From positions 1 through 58,033 of IMG/VR virus record IMGVR_UViG_3300032223_002716: a DNA stretch of 58,033 bases. The stretch is one strand, 5' to 3'. Source of the DNA: a virus. Made by a program: the position numbers and the translations under genes. The notes beneath the pieces were generated by a model. The model saw only the letters and a list, made by a program, of their open reading frames with translations, searched no databases and had not been told where the DNA came from. Below are positions 30,724 to 38,245 of this stretch, piece by piece (position 1 is the first letter of the stretch; each line of letters opens with the position of its first letter).

Positions 30724-30763
30724 CATATTAATATGGGGTCATCTCAACCCCCATATTAATATG
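30724..30763. terminator. Long bidirectional hairpin
   Basis: CATATTAATATGGGG and CCCCATATTAATATG form a stem of about 15 bp around a short loop. Each arm also contains its own palindrome (CATATTAATATG). It separates the plus-strand membrane gene from the minus-strand 31-aa ORF. Confidence 0.65.
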
Positions 30764-30770
30764 TTAATCT

Positions 30771-30866
30771 TTAAAACCCGAAATCAATAAGGTCTCCAAA
30801 ATCATCCCACTCATCAACTACTGGCGTATTTTGAGTGTCCTTCTCGATGTTTGAAAAATAATGCAT
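30771..30866 (-). CDS. Small acidic protein, 31 aa
   Basis: A short minus-strand ORF, MHYFSNIEKDTQNTPVVDEW then DDFGDLIDFGF. The acidic, hydrophobic C-terminus is reminiscent in style of short motifs by which phage proteins such as T4 gp33 and gp55 bind the sliding clamp, but the resemblance is loose. It is convergent with the plus-strand genes and bounded by the hairpin at 30724-30763. Confidence 0.4.
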   Translation of the reverse strand: MHYFSNIEKDTQNTPVVDEWDDFGDLIDFGF

Positions 30867-30936
30867 TTAAGTTATTTATATTAAAAAAAAAATTATTATA
30901 ATTATAAGTATAAGAAAAAAGTTAAAAAGTAAAATT

Positions 30937-31257
30937 ATGAGTGAAAATGAAATTCCAGAAGGTTTGTTAGATGCACAAATCACAGTATTAGATTTCTACG
31001 CTGAATGGTGTGGACCTTGCCGAAGCTTAATTCCAATTATTGATGAATTAACTGAAGAATATGCTAATGATAATAGCATCAAAATTATCAAGGTTAATGT
31101 TGATGTTCAACCAGCAATTGCTACTAAGTTTGGTGTTCGTAGCATCCCTAATGTTGTGTTCGTTAAAAACGGTGAAGTGGTAAATAAATTTACTGGTGTT
31201 AAAGCTAAGTCAGACATTAAAAATATTATTGAAGAAGTTAGGTCATCTAACAATTAA
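30937..31257 (+). CDS. trx: Thioredoxin
   Basis: A 106-residue thioredoxin with active site DFYAEWCGPCRSLIPII (WCGPC), a cis-Pro region RSIPNVVFVKNGE, and the normal length for the fold. Phage thioredoxins reduce ribonucleotide reductase or serve as polymerase cofactors; no RNR is in this window. The start is an ATG after an A-rich leader. Confidence 0.93.
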   Translation: MSENEIPEGLLDAQITVLDFYAEWCGPCRSLIPIIDELTEEYANDNSIKIIKVNVDVQPAIATKFGVRSIPNVVFVKNGEVVNKFTGVKAKSDIKNIIEEVRSSNN

Positions 31258-31260
31258 TAG

Positions 31261-31275
31261 ATATTTATATGTAAA
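31261..31275 (+). promoter_or_regulatory. Candidate late promoter motif, variant
   Basis: ATATTTATATGTAAA just after the thioredoxin stop and 10 nt before the next gene. It departs from the consensus in the second half. Confidence 0.35.
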
Positions 31276-31284
31276 GAATGATTA

Positions 31285-31608
31285 GTGATTAATAAAGAAA
31301 ACATAAGAAGTGCGTTGAGAGGTGTGTATGGAGATTTCAATACATATCTTGAGCATGAATATGAAGATACTGTCACTGAACATTTATATTTAGGTTCAAT
31401 CAATGATAAAAAGAAATGGGCCACTTACAACCAAGTAATTATTGAGTTAAAAAATAACTTAAAGGATATGTTGAAGGTTAAAGAATTACAATATAAATTA
31501 ACCGAAGATGTGGACCCAAACGATGTTTGTTTAGAAGTTTTAAGTGATTTAAAAACTAAAACACCAGAGTTAGAGAGGTTGTATTATAAAATTATGAATT
31601 TTAAATGA
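31285..31608 (+). CDS. Hypothetical protein, paralogue of 31726-32064
   Basis: A 107-residue helical protein that appears to use a GTG start, since an upstream ATG runs into a stop. Its pattern YGDFNTYLEHEY...KKWATYNQVIIELKN...YKLTEDVDPNDV parallels the next gene (YNNFITSTM...LRWETYSIIMDELLN...YRMTDGEDPNKV), so the two are diverged duplicates. Function unknown. It ends at a strong terminator. Confidence 0.6.
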   Translation: MINKENIRSALRGVYGDFNTYLEHEYEDTVTEHLYLGSINDKKKWATYNQVIIELKNNLKDMLKVKELQYKLTEDVDPNDVCLEVLSDLKTKTPELERLYYKIMNFK

Positions 31609-31617
31609 AAACACACT

Positions 31618-31641
31618 GAAAACCCCATTTTATGGGGTTTT
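31618..31641 (+). terminator. Rho-independent terminator
   Basis: AAAACCCCAT and ATGGGGTTTT form a 10-bp stem with a short TTT loop and a run of Ts. Confidence 0.88.
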
Positions 31642-31690
31642 TTTATTTAAAAAAATATTAAAGTTTTTGAGTCGAATACAGAATTTAAAG

Positions 31691-31705
31691 ATATTTATCA
31701 ATAAA
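31691..31705 (+). promoter_or_regulatory. Candidate late promoter motif
   Basis: ATATTTATCAATAAA follows the terminator at 31618-31641 and precedes the gene at 31726. Confidence 0.5.
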
Positions 31706-31725
31706 TAACAATAATAAATTAATTA

Positions 31726-32064
31726 ATGATGAAAGATTTTAATATTACAATCAAGGCTGGGACTGGAAAGTTTAATAATCTGGATAAGGAGTATAATAAT
31801 TTTATTACATCAACAATGGCTAACGTTGATGCTGAAACAAAATTAAGATGGGAAACATATAGTATCATCATGGATGAGCTATTAAATATTGATAGAATTG
31901 ATTGCTTTGAAGAAGCCAAATATAGAATGACTGATGGTGAGGACCCAAATAAAGTCATGATAGATATGATTGATAGAAATAAGAACGCTAGTGGTTTATT
32001 ATGGTTCATTAGAAAAAGATTACAAGAGTATATGGATGAAGATTTTTATAATAGATTTTTATAA
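31726..32064 (+). CDS. Hypothetical protein, paralogue of 31285-31608
   Basis: A 112-residue helical, charged protein with no recognised family. It shares a diverged pattern with the preceding gene (see there), including the FxxY(N)xF...DPNxV core. Two adjacent ATGs are possible starts. It is enclosed by a late-type motif and a terminator, so it is a single-gene unit. Confidence 0.6.
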   Translation: MMKDFNITIKAGTGKFNNLDKEYNNFITSTMANVDAETKLRWETYSIIMDELLNIDRIDCFEEAKYRMTDGEDPNKVMIDMIDRNKNASGLLWFIRKRLQEYMDEDFYNRFL

Positions 32065-32067
32065 GAA

Positions 32068-32096
32068 AAAGCACAGTTAACTCTGTGCTTTTTTTG
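32068..32096 (+). terminator. Rho-independent terminator
   Basis: AAAGCACAG and CTGTGCTTT form the stem around a TTAACT loop, with a T tail. Confidence 0.88.
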
Positions 32097-32160
32097 CTTT
32101 TATTACTATATTTGCATAAAATAAATAAACAATATATTTATTTTTATAAAACTATATATT

Positions 32161-32316
32161 ATGAGAGAATACGGTATGTTCGGTAGAGATGGTGAAGTTA
32201 TTTATAAAGTTAAATCTGAAAATATAATGGAAGCTATTAAACATTTTGCATTTATTAAACAAATGAATGTTGATATGTTATTAGAATTATTTGCAGTTAA
32301 AGAGGTAGTAAAATAA
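32161..32316 (+). CDS. Hypothetical protein, 51 aa
   Basis: A short ORF (MREYGMFGRDGEVIYKVKSE then helical ...LLELFAVKEVVK). It is preceded by a TATATTTG -7 element at 32107-32114 with only a weak -33 match (TGTG). Function unknown. Confidence 0.5.
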   Translation: MREYGMFGRDGEVIYKVKSENIMEAIKHFAFIKQMNVDMLLELFAVKEVVK

Positions 32317-32356
32317 ATTATTTTATCACCCAACTAGTCCTTTTTTAAATTATCAT

Positions 32357-32370
32357 ATATTTATTATTAT
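32357..32370 (+). promoter_or_regulatory. Candidate late promoter motif
   Basis: ATATTTATTATTAT, 31 nt before the gene at 32401. Confidence 0.4.
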
Positions 32371-32400
32371 AATATAAGATTTTTTAAAAAATATAAGGAC

Positions 32401-32589
32401 ATGTCAAAAAAAATTGTTAGAATTTCTGAAAACGAATTGGTTAACTTAATCGAGAACATCGTTAATGAAGCTGTAGCTGAGAAAAAAAATCAGTGGATTG
32501 CTGAGAGCGAAGAGAAAAAAGCAACTTTGTTAGAAAGTAAAGTAGCTAAATTAGAAGCTGTAATCGGTAAATTAACTAAAGGTAAATAA
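32401..32589 (+). CDS. Small helical protein, 62 aa
   Basis: MSKKIVRISENELVNLIENI followed by VNEAVAEKKNQWIAES and a coiled-coil end. The 'R(I/L)(S/T)ExEL..LI..IV.EA' opening is common in small phage proteins, and IVNE|A could be a variant prohead-protease site. It may be a head-associated or packaged peptide; this is inference. A terminator follows. Confidence 0.55.
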   Translation: MSKKIVRISENELVNLIENIVNEAVAEKKNQWIAESEEKKATLLESKVAKLEAVIGKLTKGK

Positions 32590-32610
32590 TTACCTTGCTA
32601 AATAACTAGA

Positions 32611-32648
32611 AGCTGGTAGCGTAAAAATACGTTACTGGCTCTTTTTTT
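32611..32648 (+). terminator. Rho-independent terminator with wobble pairs
   Basis: AGCTGGTAGCGT and ACGTTACTGGCT pair over 12 positions including G-T wobbles around an AAAAAT loop, followed by seven Ts. Confidence 0.7.
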
Positions 32649-32658
32649 ATGTAGTAAT

Positions 32659-33345
32659 ATGAAAGTTTTAGAAAAATTAAAAAGAAGTGAAACTCCTTTG
32701 ACTTCAGTTGTTGAACGTGATGAATTTATTACAGCAAGTGAAACAGCATTTGATTGTATCTTTGATGGTACATCAAAATTCCACCCATGGGAATTACCAA
32801 CTACATTACCTAAGAAATTTAAGATAGGTGTTATTGTAGGTTCAAGTGGTTCTGGGAAATCAACCTTACTTAAACATTTTGGAATTGAGGAACAACCTAC
32901 ATGGGATTCCAATAAATCAATCCTATCGCATTTTGCGACACCTGAAGAAGGAATCACTAGATTAAGTTCTGTAGGATTCAATACTATACCATCATGGTAT
33001 AAACCATATAACGTATTATCCAACGGAGAAAAATTCAGAGCTGATTTAGCTCGTAAGATAGCTTCAAATGCTGTTATAGATGAATATACCTCAGTAGTGG
33101 ATAGAAATGTCGCTAAAGCGGCCTCAATGGCCTTATCTCGATATATAAAAACCAATGACTTTGAAAACATTGTGATATCAACATGTCACATGGATATAGT
33201 CGATTGGTTGGAACCTGATTGGGTTATTAATACAGACACTGGGGAACTATTGGATGGTTTTTTTTTGTCCGACCAGAAATCAAAATTGAGTTATATCGCA
33301 CAAACTATGGCGGTTGGGACATGTTTAAAGAGCATCACTATTTAG
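32659..33345 (+). CDS. ABC-type ATPase half of an ATPase-acetyltransferase fusion
   Basis: A 228-residue ABC-like ATPase: Walker A VGSSGSGKSTLLKHF, signature-like NVLSNGEKFRADLARKI, and Walker B region ASNAVIDEYTSVVDRN with ISTCHMD following. In other phages I recall the product continuing after WVINTDTGEL into a GNAT acetyltransferase. Here the frame runs through a T9 tract (33258-33266) and ends 24 codons later, while the -1 frame continues as RPEIKIELYR... into the GNAT domain (33321-33737). The fusion would be restored by a -1 shift or by one extra T. Confidence 0.8.
   Translation: MKVLEKLKRSETPLTSVVERDEFITASETAFDCIFDGTSKFHPWELPTTLPKKFKIGVIVGSSGSGKSTLLKHFGIEEQPTWDSNKSILSHFATPEEGITRLSSVGFNTIPSWYKPYNVLSNGEKFRADLARKIASNAVIDEYTSVVDRNVAKAASMALSRYIKTNDFENIVISTCHMDIVDWLEPDWVINTDTGELLDGFFLSDQKSKLSYIAQTMAVGTCLKSITI
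33258..33266 (+). promoter_or_regulatory. T9 slippage or frameshift site
   Basis: Nine Ts preceded by GG. Zero frame reads GGT TTT TTT TTG; a -1 shift on T TTT TTT moves translation into the acetyltransferase frame without a stop. A homopolymer indel in the assembly would look identical. Confidence 0.55.
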
Positions 33346-33737
33346 ATGAGAAAATAAATAAAGCTGCTAGATGTTATATCGCAGTATGGGATGGTCAAGT
33401 GATTGGATTCAATGCAACATTATCAATGCCTAGTGGTTATATTAAAAATGCATGGAGAGGCCATAGAACAGTCATATTACCCGAGTTCCAAGGTTTAGGG
33501 TTGGGAGTTGCAATGTCAAATTTAATTGCTCAAATGTATATTGATGATGGTTGTAGGTATTACTCTAGAACAGCTCACCCAAGACTTGGTGCCTATAGAG
33601 ATAATTCTGATTTATGGAAACCAACTAGTAAAAATAAAAAATTACGTAATGATGTTAAACATGAAAATGTTTATAAACATCATTATGTTGATAATAAAAG
33701 AGTTTGTTTTTCACATGAATATATCGGTTTAAAGTAA
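33270..33737 (+). CDS. GNAT acetyltransferase half of the ATPase fusion
   Basis: Coordinates begin where the -1 frame becomes family-like (RPEIKIELYRTNYGGWDM); the first ATG in this frame is at 33321. The domain contains CYIAVWDGQVIGFNATLS and the acetyl-CoA loop region RTVILPEFQGLGLGVAMSNL, then RYYSRTAHPRLGAYR and WKPTSKNKKLR. It is probably made as a fusion with the ATPase, although an internal start at 33321 (MFKEHHYLDE) is possible. A second copy of its 3' part lies at 34637-34915 beyond the homing endonuclease gene. Confidence 0.75.
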   Translation, partial: RPEIKIELYRTNYGGWDMFKEHHYLDEKINKAARCYIAVWDGQVIGFNATLSMPSGYIKNAWRGHRTVILPEFQGLGLGVAMSNLIAQMYIDDGCRYYSRTAHPRLGAYRDNSDLWKPTSKNKKLRNDVKHENVYKHHYVDNKRVCFSHEYIGLK

Positions 33738-34601
33738 ATTATTTAATTTCTCAATAATAATTTCATCATACTTTATTATTAACAAATTAATTCGGTTATC
33801 AGTACAATATTTTCTTTTTATTTTATCATTAGTAATTGTTTTATTAAATCCTATGTCTCCACCAAAGACCTTGACTGGTAAGTAATGTTGTCTACCATTA
33901 AACTCAATACATAGATTGTAATCTGGTAAATAAAAGTCAAATGGTAGTGGTAAAATATTTCTACATTCTGTAAATCTATGTTGTGGGATAAAATTAATTT
34001 TATTTTTAATTAGATATTCACGTATTTTTTTCTCACCTTTTGATTCACGACACTTAGGACACCCACTACCATTTAAATGTGAATTCGGTGTCTGCATGAA
34101 TTCACCGTGTTCTGAACATATTATTTTAACTTTAGTACTATTATTAACATAGTTAACTAATGAATAATCATACTTATAGTTATGGACTAAATTTGCTTGT
34201 TCAATAAACTGATTAATCGTTTTTTTAGGTGTTCCAGAACATAAAAAACATTCTTTACCTGATAAATGAGCGTTTGGTGTTTGCATGAATTCACCGTGTT
34301 CTGGACATATTATTTTAACTTTAGTTGTTGAATTGGTAAATATAACATTTGAATAATCGTACTTGTCACCATGTATTTTTCTTGATTTTTTGATAAATAA
34401 TGGGTAATCAATTTTATGGCCACTACATTTTGGGCAAGTTTGTTTTCGATTAATATGTTTTCTGGGTTCTTGTTCAAACACACCATGTTCATGACATATT
34501 ATTTTAACTTTAGTTTCATTATTAATATAATTAACTAATGAATAATCATACTTATAGTTATGAGCTAAATTAGCTCGGTCAATAAAATTATTAGTTTTCA
34601 T
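33729..34601 (-). CDS. Homing endonuclease: zinc-finger repeats plus Vsr-like nuclease
   Basis: A 290-residue protein with three copies of a module of about 65 residues (HNYKYDYSLVNYINN, then TKVKIICHEHGVFEQEP and a CPKC or CFLC knuckle), which look like DNA-binding zinc repeats. A C-terminal nuclease domain, FDFYLPDYNLCIEFNGRQHY, resembles the Vsr-like/EDxHD homing nucleases of phages. It is inserted antisense in the acetyltransferase gene region, and a diverged duplicate of that gene's 3' end follows it. The ATG at 34601 is chosen because a late-type motif (34608-34623) lies immediately upstream. Confidence 0.82.
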   Translation of the reverse strand: MKTNNFIDRANLAHNYKYDYSLVNYINNETKVKIICHEHGVFEQEPRKHINRKQTCPKCSGHKIDYPLFIKKSRKIHGDKYDYSNVIFTNSTTKVKIICPEHGEFMQTPNAHLSGKECFLCSGTPKKTINQFIEQANLVHNYKYDYSLVNYVNNSTKVKIICSEHGEFMQTPNSHLNGSGCPKCRESKGEKKIREYLIKNKINFIPQHRFTECRNILPLPFDFYLPDYNLCIEFNGRQHYLPVKVFGGDIGFNKTITNDKIKRKYCTDNRINLLIIKYDEIIIEKLNNLL

Positions 34602-34607
34602 CTTGCT

Positions 34608-34623
34608 ATTTATTAATAAATAT
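34608..34623 (-). promoter_or_regulatory. Candidate late promoter motif
   Basis: ATATTTATTAATAAAT on the minus strand, 6 nt before the homing endonuclease ATG. It defines the likely right edge of the inserted cassette. Confidence 0.5.
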
Positions 34624-34636
34624 CTCAAAAAAGTTA

Positions 34637-34915
34637 AAAATACTACCAGATTTCCAAGGAATGGGTATTGGTCCTAGATTATCAGATATGATTGCTCAAA
34701 TGTATATCGATGATGGATGTAGATATTATTCTAGAACAGCACACCCAAGATTAATATCGTATAGACTTAATTCACCATTATGGAAACCAACTAGCAAACA
34801 TAAGAAGTTACGGAATGATGTTAAACATGAGAATGTTTATAAACAACATTATGCGGATAATAAAAGAGTTTGTGGAAGTTTTGAGTATATTGGAACTATT
34901 TCTTTGACTGATTAA
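34637..34915 (+). pseudogene. Orphan 3' fragment of the acetyltransferase gene
   Basis: The sequence reads KILPDFQGMGIGPRLSDMIA, then QMYIDDGCRYYSRTAHPRLI and WKPTSKHKKLRNDVKHENVY. It matches the end of the intact copy at about 33472-33737 nearly residue by residue, but it lacks the ATPase and the first half of the GNAT domain. The homology begins right after the homing endonuclease cassette. It is best read as the original gene end left behind when the element arrived with its own version of the 3' end. An internal ATG at 34661 exists, but a functional product is unlikely. Confidence 0.8.
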
Positions 34916-35579
34916 CTTTATTTTTAAGTCTCTCTTTCCAATAATCTTTTAATTTCTCTTCAACACCTTCAAGTTCTTCATAATAGTTTGGGAATTCAGC
35001 TAAATGGTCTGATGCAATTTCTTTTTGTTTCTCTTTATCGTCAGTATGTTCAGATTCAACCTTCATACCTTTTTTAAGTTGTTGTTTTAAATACTTTACA
35101 GTTACTCTGAACTTTTTTGCAATATCTTTAATTGTTTCGTTGTCAGCTTTACCACCTACCAATTTATTCTCATTGATTTCTTCTGGTTCCATAATTTCTT
35201 CTGGTTTTTTAATCTTTTTATTAATAATATTATACGCCAAAATAGGTATTGAACCACCTGGTAATAAAAATATAGCAGTTTGACCTAAAGTAACCGCAAA
35301 TTTAACTAACTCTTTCTTATCGTCTTTAGATAATTTTTCACCAGAAGTAAGTATTTTGTATACGTTTGATGCTTCAACTTTTTTATTATTTAAAAACTTT
35401 ATTAAAGAATCATATCCCTTCTCAATAGCATTTCTATTTGGTTCGACTGGTTCTTCACCTTCATTTACAACATTAGCATGTAGTGCTGCTAAATATCTTT
35501 TAACACTACCCTTGGTACAACCTACTTTTTTTCTACTGCCTTTTTTATATACGCATTTACCTCTACTTGTGTATGGCAT
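34896..35579 (-). CDS. DUF5661-containing protein
   Basis: A 227-residue basic protein. Residues 1-40 (SRGKCVYKKGSRKKVGCTKG, then VKRYLAALHANV) are a short module seen at the start of many phage head-region proteins. A hydrophobic segment follows at about 90-115. The C-terminal part contains KQQLKKGMKVESEHTDDKEK and IASDHLAEFPNYYEELE, the DUF5661 signature. Function unknown; a packaged or head-associated role would fit the late-type motif just upstream. The 3' end overlaps the acetyltransferase fragment by 20 nt. Confidence 0.7.
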   Translation of the reverse strand: MPYTSRGKCVYKKGSRKKVGCTKGSVKRYLAALHANVVNEGEEPVEPNRNAIEKGYDSLIKFLNNKKVEASNVYKILTSGEKLSKDDKKELVKFAVTLGQTAIFLLPGGSIPILAYNIINKKIKKPEEIMEPEEINENKLVGGKADNETIKDIAKKFRVTVKYLKQQLKKGMKVESEHTDDKEKQKEIASDHLAEFPNYYEELEGVEEKLKDYWKERLKNKVNQSKK

Positions 35580-35584
35580 AACTT

Positions 35585-35600
35585 TTTATTTAATAAATAT
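35585..35600 (-). promoter_or_regulatory. Candidate late promoter motif
   Basis: Minus-strand ATATTTATTAAATAAA, 5 nt before the DUF5661 gene's ATG at 35579. Confidence 0.5.
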
Positions 35601-35604
35601 AAAA

Positions 35605-35628
35605 AAAGCCTGAAAAAATTCAGGCTTT
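35605..35628 (-). terminator. Rho-independent terminator of the clp gene
   Basis: AAAGCCTGAA and TTCAGGCTTT form a 10-bp stem, followed on the minus strand by further Ts. It lies 7 nt after the ClpC-like stop. Confidence 0.88.
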
Positions 35629-35634
35629 AGTTAT

Positions 35635-38145
35635 TTAAGATAAAATAATTTTATCTTCTTTTTTATCGTATGTGATTTTAATAGTATCTCCTTCTTTAAA
35701 GTTACCATTAAGGATTTCATCAGTTACTGGGTCTTCAATGTATCTTTGAATTGCTCTAGTAAGTGGTCTAGCACCATATGCTTCATCATAACCTTGTTTA
35801 GCAACATAATCAACCGCTGATTTATTAATCTTGATATCAAAACCAATCTCTTTAACTCTAGCTTTTAATTTATCTAATTCGTTATGAATAATCACACTAA
35901 TATCTTCTGGTTTAAGACTGTTGAAGATAATAGTTTCATCAATACGGTTAAGGAACTCTGGTTTGAATTTCTTCTTTAATGCTTTCTCAATAATTGAACG
36001 AGCTTTCTCTTGTTCATTTACAATTGCAGCATCAGTTTCAAATCCAATATTCTTACCAAAACTTGTTAACTCTCTAACACCTACGTTTGAAGTCATAATG
36101 ATGATTGTATTCTTAAAGTTAACTTTACGACCTAAACCATCAGTTAAATGTCCTTCATCTAATACTTGAAGTAATAGGTTAAATACATCGTCATGACCTT
36201 TCTCAATCTCATCTAATAAGATAATTGAATATGGTTTTCTTCTAACTTTCTCAGTTAATTGTCCACCTTCTTCATAACCAACATATCCTGGTGGTGGACC
36301 AATCAATCTAGACACAGAATGTTTCTCCATGAACTCAGACATATCCACTCTAATCAATGCATCCTTATCACCATATACATATTCAGCTAATACTTTAGAT
36401 AAGTGAGTTTTACCAACACCAGTAGGTCCTAAGAATATAAATGATGATGGTTTGTTTTTATCTTTGATACCTAAACGACTACGTTTGATAGCTTTGGATA
36501 CTTTAACGATTGCATCATCTTGACCAATTACTTTACCAAGCAATTCTTTATCCATATTCATTAATCGTTTATTCTCTTGAGTTGAAATCTTATTTACTGG
36601 AATACCAGTCATCATAGATACAACGTCAGAAATTAAATCAACATCAACAATAGTTCTTTTCTCATCAAGATTTTTAACCCATTCTTCTTTAGCCTTAGCT
36701 AAATCAGTATCGATTTTTCTTTCCTCATCTCTTAACTTAGCGGCTTCTTCATATTTTTGTTTTGAAACAACATCCATTTTCTTAGTTTGAATATCAGCTT
36801 TCTTAGCTTCCAATGTTTTTATTTTTTCTGGAATCTCAACTTCAATATTTGTACTAGCGCCAGCTTCATCTAAAACATCGATAGCTTTATCTGGCATAGC
36901 TCTATCAGTGATATATCTATCAGATAATTTAACACACTCCTCAATAGCTTCATCAGTATAAGTAACCTTATGGTGATTTTCATATTTACCTCTAATACTT
37001 TTAAGCATAGTAATAGTTTCCTCTAAACTTGGTTCTTCAACCAATACTTGTTGGAACCGTCTAGTCAATGCACCATCTTTTTCTACGTTCTCTCTAAATT
37101 CGTCAAGTGTTGTAGCACCAATGATTTGTATTTCACCCCTAGCCAATGCTGGTTTGAAAATATTAGATGCATCTAAAGAGCCTGAGGAGTTTCCAGCACC
37201 AACAATGGTATGTAACTCATCAATGAACAAGATAACGTCTTTATTCGCTTTTAATTCATCTAATATTGCTTTCATACGTTCTTCGAATTGACCACGGTAT
37301 TTTGTACCAGCAACAATTGATGCTAAGTCTAAAGAATAGATTCTTTTTTCTAATAACATTCTAGGTGCTTTACCATCAACAATTAATTGAGCTAAACCTT
37401 CAATGATAGCTGTTTTACCAACTCCAGGTTCACCAATCAATACTGGGTTATTCTTTTTTCTTCTTGATAAGATTTGAGATACACGTTTAATCTCTTTCTC
37501 TCTACCAATAATAGGGTCAACATTACCCTCTTCTACAGCTTTAGTAACATCAGCACAGAAATTATCTAATACTGGTGTTTTACTTGCTTTACCACGTTTA
37601 ACTGTTGTTTTCTTTGATTTATCACCAAATTCTTCACCAAAAACGTTTTCATCGTCATCCCCTAACATATTCTTTGGGATATCCTTTTCATTTAGTTTAC
37701 CTTTCATATTAATTATAACTTTTTTAAAATTTTCGTAATTAATCCCAAAGCTAGTCAATATTTGAACAATACGCAACTTTTTATTGGTTAGAATTGATAA
37801 AGTGACATGTTCTAAATCTATATGGTTATCATTCAATAACTCTGATTCATTATCCACTTTATTCATTACCGCTTTCATTTCATCGCTGAATGGTAATCTA
37901 ATTCTTTTACTACCAGTAACACTAGGAGTTAAATTTATTTCTCTGATGTGCTCACTTAATTTATCGTGTAATACATTCACATCCGCACCTAATTTTTTAA
38001 ATGCGTTAACACAGATATTACTATCATCCAATAATATTGCAATCAAAATATGCTCAGGTCTAACAAGGACATCCTCATTACTTTTGGCTTCATTCATCGC
38101 ATTATTTATAATAAGTTTAACCTTAGGTACTATTTCTCTATTCAT
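35635..38145 (-). CDS. clpC: ClpC-like AAA+ unfoldase
   Basis: A full-length 836-residue Hsp100 protein: double Clp_N repeat (RPEHILIAILLDD, DLEHVTLSILTN), first AAA module with GEPGVGKT and a VILFIDELHTIVG Walker B, a UVR-like middle region (KQKYEEAAKLRDEERK), and second AAA module with GPTGVGKT, IILLDEIEK and a C-terminal ARPLTRAIQR sensor-2 helix. An IGF tripeptide in KNIGFETD lies where ClpC/ClpA carry the ClpP-docking loop, so it could use the host ClpP. No phage ClpP is nearby. It closely resembles Bacteroidota ClpC and was probably acquired from a host. Confidence 0.95.
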   Translation of the reverse strand: MNREIVPKVKLIINNAMNEAKSNEDVLVRPEHILIAILLDDSNICVNAFKKLGADVNVLHDKLSEHIREINLTPSVTGSKRIRLPFSDEMKAVMNKVDNESELLNDNHIDLEHVTLSILTNKKLRIVQILTSFGINYENFKKVIINMKGKLNEKDIPKNMLGDDDENVFGEEFGDKSKKTTVKRGKASKTPVLDNFCADVTKAVEEGNVDPIIGREKEIKRVSQILSRRKKNNPVLIGEPGVGKTAIIEGLAQLIVDGKAPRMLLEKRIYSLDLASIVAGTKYRGQFEERMKAILDELKANKDVILFIDELHTIVGAGNSSGSLDASNIFKPALARGEIQIIGATTLDEFRENVEKDGALTRRFQQVLVEEPSLEETITMLKSIRGKYENHHKVTYTDEAIEECVKLSDRYITDRAMPDKAIDVLDEAGASTNIEVEIPEKIKTLEAKKADIQTKKMDVVSKQKYEEAAKLRDEERKIDTDLAKAKEEWVKNLDEKRTIVDVDLISDVVSMMTGIPVNKISTQENKRLMNMDKELLGKVIGQDDAIVKVSKAIKRSRLGIKDKNKPSSFIFLGPTGVGKTHLSKVLAEYVYGDKDALIRVDMSEFMEKHSVSRLIGPPPGYVGYEEGGQLTEKVRRKPYSIILLDEIEKGHDDVFNLLLQVLDEGHLTDGLGRKVNFKNTIIIMTSNVGVRELTSFGKNIGFETDAAIVNEQEKARSIIEKALKKKFKPEFLNRIDETIIFNSLKPEDISVIIHNELDKLKARVKEIGFDIKINKSAVDYVAKQGYDEAYGARPLTRAIQRYIEDPVTDEILNGNFKEGDTIKITYDKKEDKIILS

Positions 38146-38163
38146 AAGACATTTTTATTTTTA

Positions 38164-38194
38164 CAAAATTAGTTATAATTACAAAAAAAATCAA
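38164..38194 (-). promoter_or_regulatory. Host-type promoter for the clpC-like gene
   Basis: Minus-strand TTGA, 19-bp spacer, TAATTTTG, 19 nt before the ATG at 38145. It is divergent from the plus-strand promoter at 38198-38228. Confidence 0.6.
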
Positions 38195-38197
38195 TAG

Positions 38198-38228
38198 TTG
38201 CTTTTAATTATAAATAGTACTATCTTTG
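38198..38228 (+). promoter_or_regulatory. Host-type promoter
   Basis: Plus-strand TTG, 20-bp spacer, TATCTTTG, 18 nt before the ATG at 38246. Confidence 0.7.
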
Positions 38229-38245
38229 TTGTAAAATTTTTAAAT

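Noticed and set aside
35921-38197. Antisense ORFs inside the clpC-like gene
   Set aside because: They lie opposite a clearly coding 836-residue frame and have no protein-like features. They are shadows of it.
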